Positions 36,977 to 49,265 are shown, numbered from the stretch's first letter. The stretch is DNA of 64,000 bases from Bemisia tabaci (GCF_918797505.1 NC_092794.1:76173345-76237344); one strand, 5' to 3'. Program-made: numbers and translations. The notes: generated by a model from the sequence alone, not told the origin.

Positions 36977-37343
36977 GGTGATTCGATGGACGTCATATTT
37001 TGTGTCAGAACGTCGTACGATATATCGCATCAATTGGTTCCATTTTTTCAGCTTCTCGTCATTTTTCTCAAATTTTGAGATCGCAATTCTCAGGAGACTA
37101 GAGCACTCACCAATTTTAACAAAGAAATTCAACGTAATAAAGGCGTGTTTTCTTTCTAAAAAACCACGCCTTTATTACGTAGAATTGCTTTGTTAAAATT
37201 GGTAAGTGAGTGCTCTAGTCTCCTGACAACAGAATTGCAACCCAAAATTGGAGAAAAGTGACGAGTAGCTGAAAAAATGGAACCAATCGATGCGATATAT
37301 CGCATGCCGTTCTGACACAAAATATGGCGTCCATCGAATCACC
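36977..37343. mobile_element. piggyBac-like MITE flanked by TTAA
   Basis: Both sides carry TTAA (36973-36976 and 37344-37347). The ends read GGTGATTCGATGGACG and its reverse complement, with arms of about 175 bases meeting near 37157. TTAA duplication is the signature of piggyBac-family transposition. The central hairpin (CGTAATAAAGGCGTG / CACGCCTTTATTACG) is perfect. No coding sequence. Confidence 0.85.
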
Positions 37344-37347
37344 TTAA

Positions 37348-38361
37348 CAGAAAAAAGGAAACGCGAGGAGTGAATCATTGTTTGGCGGTGGAAAGGAAAG
37401 AGGTTAGGTTTTACGTGGCCTGCCGGTCACCACAATTCACAACTCACAACATTGAAAAGGGCACAGCAAGTGCCACCCAAAAGGGCTTTAACAGTAAATA
37501 CTCACATTTCTAGGATTGAATCCCGGGACGCGACGCGGATAAAAAGTAACAACTAAGAGCAGCCTCAGCCTGGTTGTGATTCCGACTCCCTCCGTCAAGG
37601 TACGGGCTGAGGTAGTCGGAACTGCCAACCTGTCGGAGTTTGAATTTGGGGCGGGAAAGGTTTGCTGCCATCAAGAAGCTACAACTAGACTTGGTGATTG
37701 CGGCTAGAGATGGAAAGTGAAATTTCGCATTTTGCAATTTCATATTCCAATGAAATGCTACATCCGAAAGGGGGGCACCTACAAGAAATTTAGAGAGAGA
37801 AGCTCCAATTTCACCTCCAAATCATATGAAAACATTGACATCTGCACCGTGTGAATGTTCTAGGTTTAGACGACAATGTGATTGGTAATATGGATAATAC
37901 GTTTTACCTCTATTGCTGGAAATCGGAGGTTATTTTTCTTGTGGGGAGGTTCTATATCGTTACTGCATTACGATTAATTATGCGATTAATTTTAAGATTT
38001 TTTATGGATTAATTATTTATTATATCTTGCAAACTGAGCTGTTAAAGAGTGGGAGATGAGGGGAGAAGGGAGGGACGTGAAAAATTCAAAATCGAGGATT
38101 ACCGTTGTTGGGCGTTTCGTGGCCGTCTGAATGTATCCCCAAAGGTTTCAAAAAATTTCATGAAATTTCACTCTAATGAATTTTATAGCATTTCCCACCT
38201 CTGACACGGCCTAGAACACCGTGATAGATACAGTTTTGCCAAGTGCATATGAGTTTTGATTGGCTCCTCCATCTTGAGCTTTATGGAGCTCTCAGGATCC
38301 AAAAATGTTGGACGCTGTAATTAAATATAAATACAAAATGGATTAAAATGTAGTGTTTTGT
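37348..38361. other. No gene recognised
   Basis: A B-box-like GGGATTCAATCC on the minus strand (about 37510-37525) may be a decayed SINE head. Otherwise there is no feature. Confidence 0.4.
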
Positions 38362-38443
38362 CAGGGTGTTTAGCGACCTGAAAAACCGGGAAATGCCACG
38401 GAATTATTTTGTTTCAGGGAAATTAGGGAACGTTATGGCCTAG

Positions 38444-38690
38444 TTACACGCTCAAATCCGTCAAATTCCGATCAAAATGATGACCAAAATGGCGGTCGAA
38501 AGTTATCCAGATTGATGAGTAAAATTAATGAAAACAGCGTGTTGATTGAAATAAGCACGGTTGTGTAGAAATCAGATGAACAATGAGCCCCACAGTTCCA
38601 TCATCTACCATCAAATTTTTGCAGGCCGCAGAAATTTGATGGTAGATGCGCACCAGCCACCATTTGATCGGAAATTGATGGAGCGTGTAA
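38444..38690. mobile_element. Small palindromic MITE
   Basis: The ends TTACACGCTC and GAGCGTGTAA are exact inverses; partial pairing continues (CCGATCAAAATG / CATTTGATCGG). The centre has a perfect 17-bp stem (38602-38618 with 38632-38648: CATCTACCATCAAATTT and its complement). Non-coding. Confidence 0.75.
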
Positions 38691-38794
38691 CCAGCACATC
38701 AGGGAATCCGCTAAAATTCGACATGTCGGACTGTCGGAGTTATCTTGTGGAAATGATTTTCGTGACAGGGAAACGCCAAGAAAGTAAAAAACGC

Positions 38795-38835
<41 letters not shown>

Positions 38836-39008
38836 GCAAATTGATGACGAATCAAATTTCAGTAAAATGGGATTGATAGCAAAATTTCTACTGATGTCTT
38901 TTTAATTTTAAAAAATGAGGCAAACATATTTCGCATAAGTTTAGAATTTTGCACTATTTATTACATAATATTCTTAAAACATGAAAAAACTTTCACTTAC
39001 ATCTAATA

Positions 39009-40326
39009 GTCCGGGGGCATACGTAACAAAACATATGTCCCGTGTGCAGATTCGTGAAGGCATATTGTGTGATACATCAATCTCTTCGTTTTGATGTCTA
39101 GAAAAAGAAAATCGATGATGGCCATCTCAAATTTCATACAAACCCCCCCAAATTCAAGATGGCGGCCAAAATGGCGGTTTTGGGGAGGCTTTAATCCATT
39201 AATTTTTTGGAGGACAGTTATGACCAGCTGCGTACATTTTCCACCAATGAATCTATTTCTGGTTTAAGATGAGTCGCCCTTTTTATGCCATTTTAAATAA
39301 TGATGAAAAACAAGACAATTCTGAGAAGATCGTTTTAACTCTGAGCGCAAGGTTTGCCATCAACGAAAATTGGGCAAAGTGACTATCTTACATCCTTAAT
39401 GAACGTACTTGAAGGACAACAATCTCCTCCGATGATGGGATCGTTCAGAAACAGCGTCACGTCGAATGTAAAAAAACCCGCATTTTTCGCCAAAATCGGC
39501 CTTTAGTCTCATGTTTAGGCCGGTATTAGACCCCTAAATAGACCGGAAATGACCAAATCATGATACATTCCGCAAACTTTAGACTTTAAATGAGCAAACA
39601 ATCGTGAAATTGAAGAATCTCAGGGTATGGGCCCAACAACGGCCCTTATCGAAACCCCTCCTTCGGCAAATCTCTTAATATCAGTCATTTACCGGTCTGC
39701 GCCTTTAACTGGCAACAATGTCGGCAGTGATTTTCGATTCAGAGGCTTAATTTTTTGTAGGAGTAAACATCTGATCTCCTATTCGAACTTCTTGACCCAA
39801 GAAACTTAATTTTGAACGTATTGTTTGTTATAGCTGCCTTAAATGGCAGTTTCATCCGCAAGACCGGGGGCCATTTTGGGCGCCATCTTTGATTTTAAGG
39901 CTTCTTGAGAGCCGCAGCGGAAAATGGACCTCATTTTCGGACTCTACGACCCTGAAAACCTAATAATTGATACCTCACAATGCATGTAGACCCGAGTAGG
40001 CAAATTAGTACCCGTAAGAGGTATTTTTGGACGCCATCTTGGATTTTGGCCTAAAAATGACCTTTGGACTAACTTTTGACTGAAAATTCGGATTCTACGA
40101 TCAAAAATACATAAGAAACGACACCCGACACGACGTATTTGCAAACTTTAAATTTTTTTACCCCAAAACCGCCATTTTGGCCGCCATCTTGAATTTGGGG
40201 GGGTTTGTATGAAATTTGAGATGGCCATCATCGATTTTCTTTTTCTAGACATCAAAACGAAGAGATTGATGTATCACACAATATGCCTTCACGAATCTGC
40301 ACACGGGATTACGTATGCCCCCCGAC
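39009..40326. mobile_element. Inverted-repeat element, TA-flanked
   Basis: About 180-base arms (39009-39187 and 40152-40326) begin GTCCGGGGGCATACGTAA and GTCGGGGGGCATACGTAA, with TA on each side, consistent with Tc1/mariner-type insertion. The interior has repeated GCCATCTT/AAGATGGCG words and no long ORF. Confidence 0.75.
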
Positions 40327-40499
40327 TATAATCAGTTCAACCATGTCGAAAATAAGGAATGTTTTTTTCTTTTTGTCAGGGTAATATCAGGGAATTATTT
40401 TTTCTGTGTCAGGTAATTTTAAAATTTTCCCTGGTTTTTGGCCGTTTTTGTGGGGGAAATGTCAGGGAATTTTATTTTTGAAAATTCCTAAACACCCTG

Positions 40500-41761
40500 T
40501 TTTTGCATATCGCAACAAGAAATTTACTCAAATGCATTATTACGACTTATCAACATAGTTTTACGGCTAATTGTGGGCTACTTTCGAGAACAATTATCTT
40601 AGATGTTGTCAGGTTGGCAGCAAGCGCAATCGGTGGTTCAAAAATGGTAATGACCACCCTCCTATCCTCAAAAACCAAAACAAAGTGCCGCCATTTTTGG
40701 GTCCGAAGACCTCCATGAAAATGGAGGGGCATCATGTCCATACTTCCTGTATCAAGGTATTTGGAACTACGGTTTCCACCGATCGCCACAAAACTCTCTA
40801 TCGGTTAAGCACCTACGTCAGTAGCACTCAAAAAATTAATTTTATGGAAGCTCGCAGCACCACTGTCATATGCCAGCGCCATGACTACACGCCGTGCAAA
40901 ACGGTAAATGACCGTTTAGGCGCATAGCGACCAACGAATGATGCCGTAAAAATAGAGGAAGAAGGGCGGTTTAAGGACACCCACCGGTGTTATCAATTTC
41001 GCCGATTCTAACGAAATCGTTTGCTCAAGCTCAAATAACCACAAGATTGCCTAGAGCGGTGTTATATCAGGAAAATGTGTATGGTTATGAAGCGCTGTCT
41101 CAACATTTTGGCGTTCGTCCTAGAGAAATACCCCTTTTGCTGGAAATTAACCAACTGTAAGAAATTTCACGCCGAACCTCCATCGTTTTTTTTATCGAAT
41201 TAACGATTATCTGTACGCCGTTCCCAAATTTCTGAGAAATTTCTTAAGACCTAACCGGCGACGATCCTGTCGCCTTCCTTCTCTCCCCCCCCCCCCCCCC
41301 AAATATAATTGCGGAGAGTTCGAGACGACGCATCAATAGCCATAGTTCAAATAAAACACATTCGTCACTATCCGAATCATTCATATTCATAAACTTACAC
41401 CTTTTCTTCTACTTCTTTACTTACTTAGGGAGAGCGCTCCCTGTTATCACACCACTTTGAGCAATATTGTGATCAGCGAAGCTTACAGTTTAGAAGAGAA
41501 AATTGACAACACTGGTGTGGGTCTTTGAATTAGCCCTCTGCCTTTAGTTCACCCTGATTTGCTTCGCAGTGAACGTATTAAGCCCTTTTGCCACTTGCCA
41601 AGTTGACATAAAATCTCTTTGAGAATTGAGTTGCATAATAATTAGCCCGTTCATGAATGACATTTGAAAGTAATGTTATATGATGACTTTCGTGCTAAGA
41701 CATGAGTCCTCAATTCACATTTTTACGATGTTTTATTAGTAACTTCTAGTTATGCTCTTAG
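40500..41761. other. Intron sequence, no gene recognised
   Basis: It lies between exon A and exon B. ORFs up to 118 codons (40571-40927) lack domains and overlap on both strands. A C tract lies at about 41285-41300. Confidence 0.5.
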
Positions 41762-41939
41762 ATCGGCTTCATGGAGATGCTGGCTACCTGTCTAGCCCAG
41801 AGAGAGGCGGGACCATCCCACCTAGAGCCTATACAGCAGGGTATGTACCATCTGCCACAGCCACTTATGAAGATCCATACTATGCACAGTATGGTTCAAG
41901 AACCGGTTCAATTACTCCAGTGATAGACGAAGAAACAAG
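41762..41939 (+). CDS. Host gene exon B, Tyr/Pro-rich segment
   Basis: Acceptor TGCTCTTAG (ends 41761); donor ACAAG|GTGTGT (starts 41940). The exon is 178 bases: two bases completing the codon begun in exon A, 58 codons, then AG left over. The product includes GDAGYLSSPERGGTIPP and YEDPYYAQYGSRTGSITPV, a Tyr/Gly/Pro-rich, probably disordered segment with potential phosphorylation sites. Phase matches exon A upstream and exon C 13 kb downstream, which is the main evidence that the three belong together. The ATG at 41752 is inside the acceptor region and is not the start. I do not recognise the protein; a cytoplasmic linker of a large neuronal or adhesion protein is a guess only. Confidence 0.8.
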
Positions 41940-42796
41940 GTGTGTTCACCAGTCTTTTAAAAGATTTCAATCAACTTTTTTCTTTTTGTTCTTAATTTCT
42001 CTGTGTGAGTGTTTATTAAATGGGTATATTACATTTAAGACATACAGACAAATGAACCTTCTCATACGATTACCTAGACTGAATGAATTTGGTTGAAGCT
42101 TAGCGCTTACCTGGCAGTTTCATTGTCCTTGAAGGTACTGAAGAACAAAGCAGTGTGAAATATCAGTGATGTTTTTGTGTATGATTATGATGTAAAGAGT
42201 TATCGAAAAGTCTCGGTTGGAATTTCTTAGCTCCGAATACAGAGTCCCGCACACAAATCGATCGCATTGGCGCCGAGATAGAATTTTTTCAGCACGCAAG
42301 TCCTTTTCCCTTAAATCAGCATCCCATCTTTTGTTGCGTTCAATGAAAAATACCTGCCCGTAGTTCTATTTGATTTACTGCGTTTCTGCGGTTTTCCTTT
42401 TTTCAGGTGTTTCTAGATGCCTTTCATATTTTTACTTCATTTTTTTTTTTCACTTCACCCACTTTTTGTAAAAGTTTGAACCTAGATCATTACTTACAGG
42501 TGCAACTTAATATCTAGGCCCGGATTTCCCTAGAAGGGCATAAGGGGCGGCAAATTCCGAGTTCCAAGGAGGAAAGAAAAAAAAATAGAGACCAAAAAGT
42601 TGCAACTAACAGCGACATGAAATTTCAGAGCATGAGAATGCATGATTCAATGAACAGAAGGTCGTCATCAATTGCCGCCGTTCCATACCATCAGCCAAAC
42701 TATTTGGAATAAGTGGAAAAATTAAGGTGTTAATTTTTTTTTTAAATTTTTTTTTTAGTTTGAAAGGGTCAATTTTGCTTCGGTGGGCAGATATAA
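41940..42796. other. Intron start, no gene
   Basis: AT-rich intronic sequence. No repeat family assigned. Confidence 0.5.
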
Positions 42797-42880
42797 CAGG
42801 GTGTTCAGCAACCGGGAGAAACCTGGGAATGGGTATGAACCGGGGGAAAACCGGGAATCAAGGATCTGAACTGGAAAATC
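42797..42880 (+). mobile_element. CAGGGTGT-type element, 5' end
   Basis: CAGGGTGTTCAGCAACCGGG is followed by GGGGAAAACCGGGAATC words, the left end of the family seen at 38362 and 56974. A matching right end lies at 54771, 12 kb away; whether they are one interrupted element is unresolved. An unrelated GC-rich block follows. Confidence 0.5.
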
Positions 42881-43344
42881 GCGAAAATTTGGATGTCGCG
42901 CCGAGTCGCGGGCTGCATAAATTATAACTCGCAGGAAGTGGACCGGGATCGGCAGCGGGAGCTCGCGGGGGACAAACCTAGCCGGGCCGAGGATTTCCGG
43001 AACTTAGCGAGGCGCCAAGAATGCCGATCGTCGTATCCCGAACCCAAAGACATGAACAAGCACCAGCCACGGAAACGCATAACTGCGGCTTGATTTCCGG
43101 GGTGCCCCGTTGAGACCGGATCGTCAAGCAGAAAATCCCGGTGTATTGTCCCTATCAAGTGTGTTATACGTCTATGGTATGATAACAATTAGCAATGTGA
43201 GTCATATTTTATCGGTGGATGCAGGTGGTTCCGCATCCAAAATCGGCAACGGATGCGGAGATTTCCGTATTTTATTTCCCGCATCCAGTGTCGCGTCCTC
43301 TTTCCACTTTGGTAATGAGTTTGGTGAAAGGGGTGGTAGTTTGA

Positions 43345-43905
43345 CAATAGACCACTAGACAAGGTACGAATTTCAGCATTCTGATACATGTTTCCTTACC
43401 AAAATTCCACGTGAAACGCGATGCGCACAACGAAAATTACCGAAATCAACTCCTTCCTAAGATATTTAATGATTCTTGGTGCGTGAATTGAAACCACCCG
43501 CTCATGAAAACTCAATGCTCTACGTGATTCACATCGTGCACTAAACGTTATCATGAACGTCTCTGCGATAAAAGAATCTGGCAGCCTCAATGTTGACGCT
43601 TTGGCTCAGCTATAGCAAATTACTTATAGTTTGAAAAACACTTGTGGGAAATGAACATTGCTCGATTGAGAGGCTTGCTGAAACCCTTGTAGTGCGCGAT
43701 TTGACTCACGTAGAGCTTTGAGTTTCTTGTTAGCGGGCAGTTCGAATTCCTCGTAACCAGTGTGAAATAAAAGTGTTAATAACTCCGTTAGGAGTTGGTT
43801 TCAGTAATTTTCGTCGCGCGAATCGTGTTCTACGTGAAATTCTGATTAAGAAACATGTATCAGAATGCTTAAATTCGCACCTTGTCTAGTGGTCCATTGG
43901 TTTGA
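43345..43905. mobile_element. Inverted-repeat element, about 80-bp arms
   Basis: ACCACTAGACAAGGT and GCATTCTGATACATGTTTCC near 43350-43395 recur in reverse near 43850-43905, with ACGTGAAA words in both arms. Its right half (43640-43905) is shared with 22795-23060. Confidence 0.65.
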
Positions 43906-44094
43906 CGTACGACGTAGAAAGCGGATGCGCATCCAAAAACGGGAAGCAGGTCCCGCCAGCCCCATACCCGCTTCCACTAGCATCCACTTGCTGCGTGGGA
44001 GGCGCGAATTCGAAGGAGGGATTGCGATTTGGGCCGAAATCGGGATTTTAGGCATTCCACGGTTGATGATGCATACAGGGTGTGCAATGCATAC

Positions 44095-44640
44095 AAGTTG
44101 GAAAAGTTCGATTTTGAACTTAGGCCTGAAGAGGGCGTGATCATATTTCAGTATGTTCGTGCCTAGGTGTCCCTGACATTATATTCTAAGCCTTAACAGG
44201 GGCCTAAACCTGGCTTCTGAGCCCAAAATAGCTGATAATTCGAGTTTATCGCTGTTCAACCTTAGATTTCGACCTGGGTCCGAAGGGGACGGTCGGTCAT
44301 ATTCCAGTATTTTACGTGCCTCGGTGTCCCTGACATTATATTCGAAGCTCATGGCCTGTCTCCTTTGGGCTCAGGTCAAAATATGAGGTAGAATCGCAAA
44401 AAAAATGGATTTTCATCATTTTCGGGTTAAGAAGATAGAAAAGTTCGATTCTGAACTTGGGTCCAAAGGGGACGGTTGATCATATATGTTACGTTCCTAG
44501 GTGTCCCTGACATCATATTCGAAGCTCATGACCCGTCCCTTTGGGTCCAGGGTGAAATCTGATGATGATGTAGAACCTTGAAGAACGCAAATTTTCAGCT
44601 ATTTTGGGCTCAGAAGCCATGTTTAGGCCCCTGTTTCGCA
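44095..44640. repeat. Tandem repeat, about 180-bp unit, three copies
   Basis: Each unit carries AAAGTTCGATTTTGAACTT-like and TAGGTGTCCCTGACATTATA-like blocks (near 44105, 44265 and 44440). An inverted pair (AAACCTGGCTTCTGAGCCC at 44208 and its near complement at 44600) bounds part of it. Confidence 0.7.
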
Positions 44641-46930
44641 GCCAAATAATGTGAGTATTGGCAAAACTCGTTTATTTTCGTTTCATAATCATCATCAACC
44701 GTCAAATATCCACAAATTTCCCGATTCCATTGAGGGGTCGATCTCGGCCCAAATCACAACCCTTCTTTTTCATTGCATTCGAGGGCAAAACTGCAGGAAG
44801 CAGGAACTGCTTATGCTACAAATGCTTGAAATTGAAGTATGGTTATTCAATGCTGCTTTCATTACCTCCAGAGTTCCTTTATGTACTCATCTATTTACAT
44901 AGTTATAATTCATGATCTAAAATTAAATTACACAAATTACAGTAATTGTAACAGGAGGCTGTGAAATCATTAATTTAAATCCTACATATCAGATATCAAA
45001 TGAAATTAAAGTAGAAAACCAAACTTATGATGTAATTTCCACAGATTACCGTCACTACTTTCATTAGAATTTTTACCCAGTCGGCTGAAAAGTTGTGTGC
45101 TGCATTTCAGTTTGCATAGCTACTTTGTTTGTCAAAGATAGAAACCTTGACTGTTGCTGAAAAAATGTATTTGAACCACTAAATTACAATATTAGTCATT
45201 TTGCAGAAAGGAGACATCAGTAACCTATCCTTTAGAGTCAAAATCCTACAAGAAGATTTTGACTTTCTGAAAGGTATGCATCTAACAATAAGTTGGTTTA
45301 AGTTTCACTGTTTATTTATTTAGGTATTTAAACCCAGGTCATTATTTCCTTTCGGAAGATTCAGATGGGGTTTAATGGTTTGTATCATGCATAAAGTAAT
45401 GTAGGTAGTGATCATTCAAAACTGCCTTGTTGCAAATATGTGGCATTTCTAGCAATCTTCCATCCAAGGCAGCTAAAATAACATCTACTGGCAAATAATT
45501 GAATGGATAGGTATTTAACAGGGCAATAATAATTAGCCCTCCCCTGATGGAAACTCTTAATGTTACTTACAGACTAAAATAGATTAGGGCAAACTTACTT
45601 ATAAATAAAAACAAGGAATTCTTCAAAACTTGCGCAGCAAAACAAACTAAAGCACTGCTGCACTGCCGTGCTAAGGAAAAACACCGTATGAATATTTTAG
45701 AGTTGCCAAATTTCCTTCGATCAAATGTTAATTTTTGAGGAGCATTATGAATATTTTTCCCTGAAACTTTCAAATCCTCCAAATCGAATTGCTAGTGAGA
45801 TTCGCTTAAAAATTGGAAGAAAAATAATCAACAGTTTTCTTGGAAATTCGTAGGAAGGCAATTTGGCAACGCCTGAAGGCTCTTACAGCGTTCTTCCTTA
45901 GCACGGCAGTGTAGGTCTGTGATGATTTATCAATGTGGTGGTTTCAATGTATGATTTTCTTGCGATTCAAGAATCTGTTAAGGAGTAGGGGACAATATTC
46001 ATCAGAAGCACAGGGATGAGTTAAACGATTATTAACGCACACGTCAAAGCTAAAACCCACACTAAGTGTGACTACAACATGACCTCAAATGGAGCAAAGA
46101 GATCTACATATAAGTTTTTCCGTTTTCCTTACTCGGTGGTGGATGTTTACAATAATTGATAAGATCGTAACTTCTATCAGGGTCTGAATTAGCAGCAACT
46201 ACTGCTTGTGAATGTAAGATTACAAGAGGAGTGAAAATCTATCTTGATCATGCACTTAGGTGCTTATTAAATTGCCGAACTTGTTTTCTGTGGAGAATGG
46301 AACGGAGACAGCATGTTGCTGTCAACTACCTAGGGACTATCTGATCAACAAAGTAAGTAATTTAATTCCTCGCACATGAACTCGAAATTTTAGCATCATC
46401 ACAAAATTACATTAGAAATAAGGGTCAGATGACTCGACCAAAATCTGAGCATAAGAAGAAAAACACTAAATGGGGTTGTTGCGTGGGTGAGGGATTTGAG
46501 AATAAAAAATGTGTAGTCATAGAACTTTTCGCGATGAAAACGATGGTAACGTTCAAAAAGTCAAAAATCAAGTCCTTAAGCCCGAAAAAGCCCATCAAGA
46601 GGGTTATTCAAAATCGGCGATTTTACCCTACGCTTGGATTTTGCCCGGAGTTGGATATGTTGTTCCCTATCACAAGACACGCCTTTTTCCGGCATTGGCA
46701 AGTTCACCCGAAATTTTTCCCGCGCGCTACAGCGTTGCCAAGTTGAAAACAGGCAAATTCCGTAAGTGGCATCAAAATTGAGCTATGAAGTTGCGGTTTT
46801 AACGAAAAGTCTCTAAAAATTACGCACTTTTAGGAAATGACCATGTTTTTAATGTCGCATTAATTTTAACATGCATTATTGCCAAATTTCCGATTTTTAA
46901 ATTCGACAAATGTTACATATCCAGATGTAT
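44641..46930. other. Intron sequence, no gene recognised
   Basis: Mostly AT-rich single-copy-looking intron. A possible small exon (45207-45273) was considered and set aside. Near 46728 the word CAGCGTTGCCAAGTTGAAAAC matches the foldback at 3690-7112. Confidence 0.45.
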
Positions 46931-47800
46931 CTCTACAAGCGGGCTCGTCGCTGACATACAGTGATAATGAATGCCGAAATGGGAATTTTGGGAGGTTTCA
47001 GGTTAGAAAACGGCGTGTTCCGGTGTCGCGCACCACTCTGATCGACACATAATTTTAGCTAAATGTACTTAAGTGTCTAATCTATGAGGTAGGTCAATAA
47101 TATCGGATGTCCCTCTTCTTATTTTTTGACACGGAGTGATGATGGGTGCCGAAATCGGCCGAAATGGGCAATTTGGCCGTTTTGAGGTCAGAAAATTGCG
47201 TGCTTGGGTGTTGCGCACCACTCTGATCGACACGAAATTTCGGCTAAATGTACTTAAGTGTCTAATTTATGAGGTAGGACAATAATATCGGATGTCCCTC
47301 TTCTTATTTTTTGACACGGAGTGATAATGGGTGCCGAAATCAGCCGAAATGGGCAATTTGGCCGTTTTGAGGTCAGAAAATTGCGTGCTTGGGTGTTGCG
47401 CACCACTCTGATCAACTCGAAATTTTGGCTCGACGTACTTAAGTGGATCTCTTAAGAGGTGAGATGATAAAACCGGATGTCCCTCTTCTTATTTTTTGAC
47501 ACTGCGTGATAATGGGTGCCGAAATGGGCAATTAGACCGTTTTAAGGTCAGAAAATTGCGTGCTTGGGTGTTGCGCACCACTCTGATCAACTCGAAATTT
47601 TGGCTCAAGGTACTTAAGTGGATCACTTAAAAGGTGAGACGATAAAACCGGATGTTTCTCTCTACATATTTCTCCACGCCTAGTCATCAAAGGAGGCTAT
47701 GGTGGCATTTTGGCAGTTTTGAGGTTAGAAAATTGCGTTTTTAAGTATGGCGCACCACTCCGATCAACACGAAATATTTCTGTATCTTATTGGATGTATA
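46930..47800. repeat. Satellite-like tandem array, about 180-bp monomer
   Basis: GCACCACTCTGATC occurs at about 47030, 47215, 47400, 47575 and 47752 (the last with one change), giving monomers of 175-185 bases. Other shared words are ATATCGGATGTCCCTCTTC and GGTGCCGAAAT. The middle copies are most alike and the edge copies most diverged. Confidence 0.85.
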
Positions 47801-48065
47801 ACGTAAGACTAGAGGCAATTTTTGTTTGTGTCCTCGTTTCCATACGTCACCTAGCGCGAAAAAAGGAAAAAAATGATTTTTTTTTAAAATTTTACGAAGT
47901 CTTTTAGAAGCTAAAATATTATCCGATGATAATGAATTTTTTTCTACAAAAACTAAGCTAATTGATGTAGATTCTGACAAATTTTGGTTCAATTCTACCG
48001 AAAATTACGAAAGTTATGAGGAAAAGACGTTAGCATAGTCAAAAATAGCCCCAAAAAGCGGTTTT

Positions 48066-48100
48066 GGGGGGTCTGAGGGGGGGCGGAGGGGGTTGGGGGG
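48066..48100 (+). other. G-quadruplex-type G-run cluster
   Basis: Four runs of 5-7 G within 35 bases (48066-48071, 48077-48083, 48088-48092, 48095-48100), with short loops. It lies 18 bases from the truncated end of the Ty3/gypsy element. Confidence 0.7.
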
Positions 48101-48117
48101 CTAAAATTCCCCTAAAC

Positions 48118-48816
48118 CTAAGTTTTAGGACACCCTTGATGACTTAAAATGGTTAAAATAAAAATCCGTTCACAAGGGCATTTTGACATCCTTATCCCGG
48201 GATACCCTTTATTACATACAATACATGATTTGACATAATTTTCAATTTCGGACACATACCCAGGCCAGTAACATATGAGTTTAGCTTTCTCAATGGTTTT
48301 CCCTGTTCCTAAGTGGGCGTTACCATGTAACAACTTTAAATAGCTAGGCCTTAGTATTGTTCGTATGACGATTCGGTTTTTAAAATACAATATCTCATCA
48401 TTAATTGTTAGATCACATCTCATTTTGAAAAATGGCTGGAGCATTTCTACATTGCATTTAGTCCAGTCTGTCACAAGCAATTGCTTTACCTGATTAATGA
48501 GAGGATCATTTAGACTACCGTTTTGGAGTTCTAAGAATTTTGTATTGGACAGCTGAAATTTAACATCCACACAGTGAACAACATCATTTAGTTGGATTTC
48601 ATCCTCAGGTTTATTACTAACAATAAAGTTTCGCGACAAAAGATCAGCTAGAAGGTTATCTTTTCCCGGTATGTACTTAACTTCTAAATCATATGGAAGC
48701 AATTTCAGCAAAAGACGCTGCAATCTGTTAGACATTATTTGAGAGATATTCTTTTTATAACTCGGCTCTAGTGGTTTGTGATCGTTTTCAATTAAGATTT
48801 TAAAATCATAGACCAT
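48118..48816 (-). pseudogene. pol: RNase H C-terminus and integrase zinc-binding region
   Basis: Back in the RT frame. IENDHKPLE and YIPGKDNLLADLLSRNF are the later RNase H motifs with their Asp residues. About 100 residues on, HGNAHLG and SCIVCNKG give an HHCC-type arrangement (H-x3-H then C-x2-C), the N-terminal zinc-binding domain of Ty3/gypsy integrase. Sequence similarity then stops before any DDE core, next to a G-rich tract, so the element is 3'-truncated. Confidence 0.85.
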
Positions 48817-48863
48817 ATTGTGAAAACGTTTTACTGCAAATACAATACTAAGTAGCTCTTTCT

Positions 48864-49265
48864 CTATTTGAGCGTAGCACGTTTCAGCATCTGATAAGTT
48901 TCTTGACGCAAATGAACCGGCTTTTGATTTTGGATCAGACAGGCTCCAAGACCAAATTGTGAAGTGTCACATTGAATAAGAATTGGCTTTTTGGGATCGA
49001 AACTAGTCAGATTGCCGATGGCGCACTCTGCTTCCTTGATTTTATTAAAACTATCAGAGTGAATTTGCTGCCATGTAAACATAGAATTTTTTTTCAATAA
49101 TCCCCTAAGCGGAGCAACTAGATCTGCTAATTTTGGGATGTGTTCCCTTACATAAGTGATGGTTCCTAAAAAACTTTGTAGCTGTTTCCGGTTTCTGGGA
49201 TTCTTTAATTGCAAGATTGCTTCAAGATAATCAGGATTCAGAGATACCTTTACCGCTAATAACAT
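48864..49265 (-). pseudogene. pol: RT connection and RNase H N-terminal part
   Basis: This segment lies in a different frame from the RT. It reads LQSFLGTITYVREHIPKLAD and then ILIQCDTSQFGLGACLIQ, the first RNase H strand with its catalytic Asp. It overlaps the RT frame by about 35 bases; a second shift near 48830 restores the RT frame, so two indels of opposite sign are inferred. Confidence 0.85.

Larger units (their letters stand above)
38362..40499. mobile_element. CAGGGTGT-type element hosting nested MITEs
   Basis: It starts CAGGGTGTTTAGCGACC and ends CCTAAACACCCTG, with CAGGGAATT-type words near both ends. Inside are a 247-base MITE (38444-38690), a run of 36 T (38799-38834) and a 1.3-kb inverted-repeat element (39009-40326). 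Without those insertions it would be a few hundred bases, like its relatives at 19971 and 56974. Confidence 0.7.

Noticed and set aside
45207..45273. Possible cassette exon with good acceptor and donor
   Set aside because: Its phase does not fit between exons B and C, and the frame imposed by exon B meets TGA before the donor. A poison exon is possible but unsupported.
45567..45782. 71-codon minus-strand ORF
   Set aside because: AT-rich intronic sequence, no motif.
46930..47800. CRISPR array
   Set aside because: The repeat spans the whole monomer with no unique spacers and no cas genes, in a eukaryotic setting.
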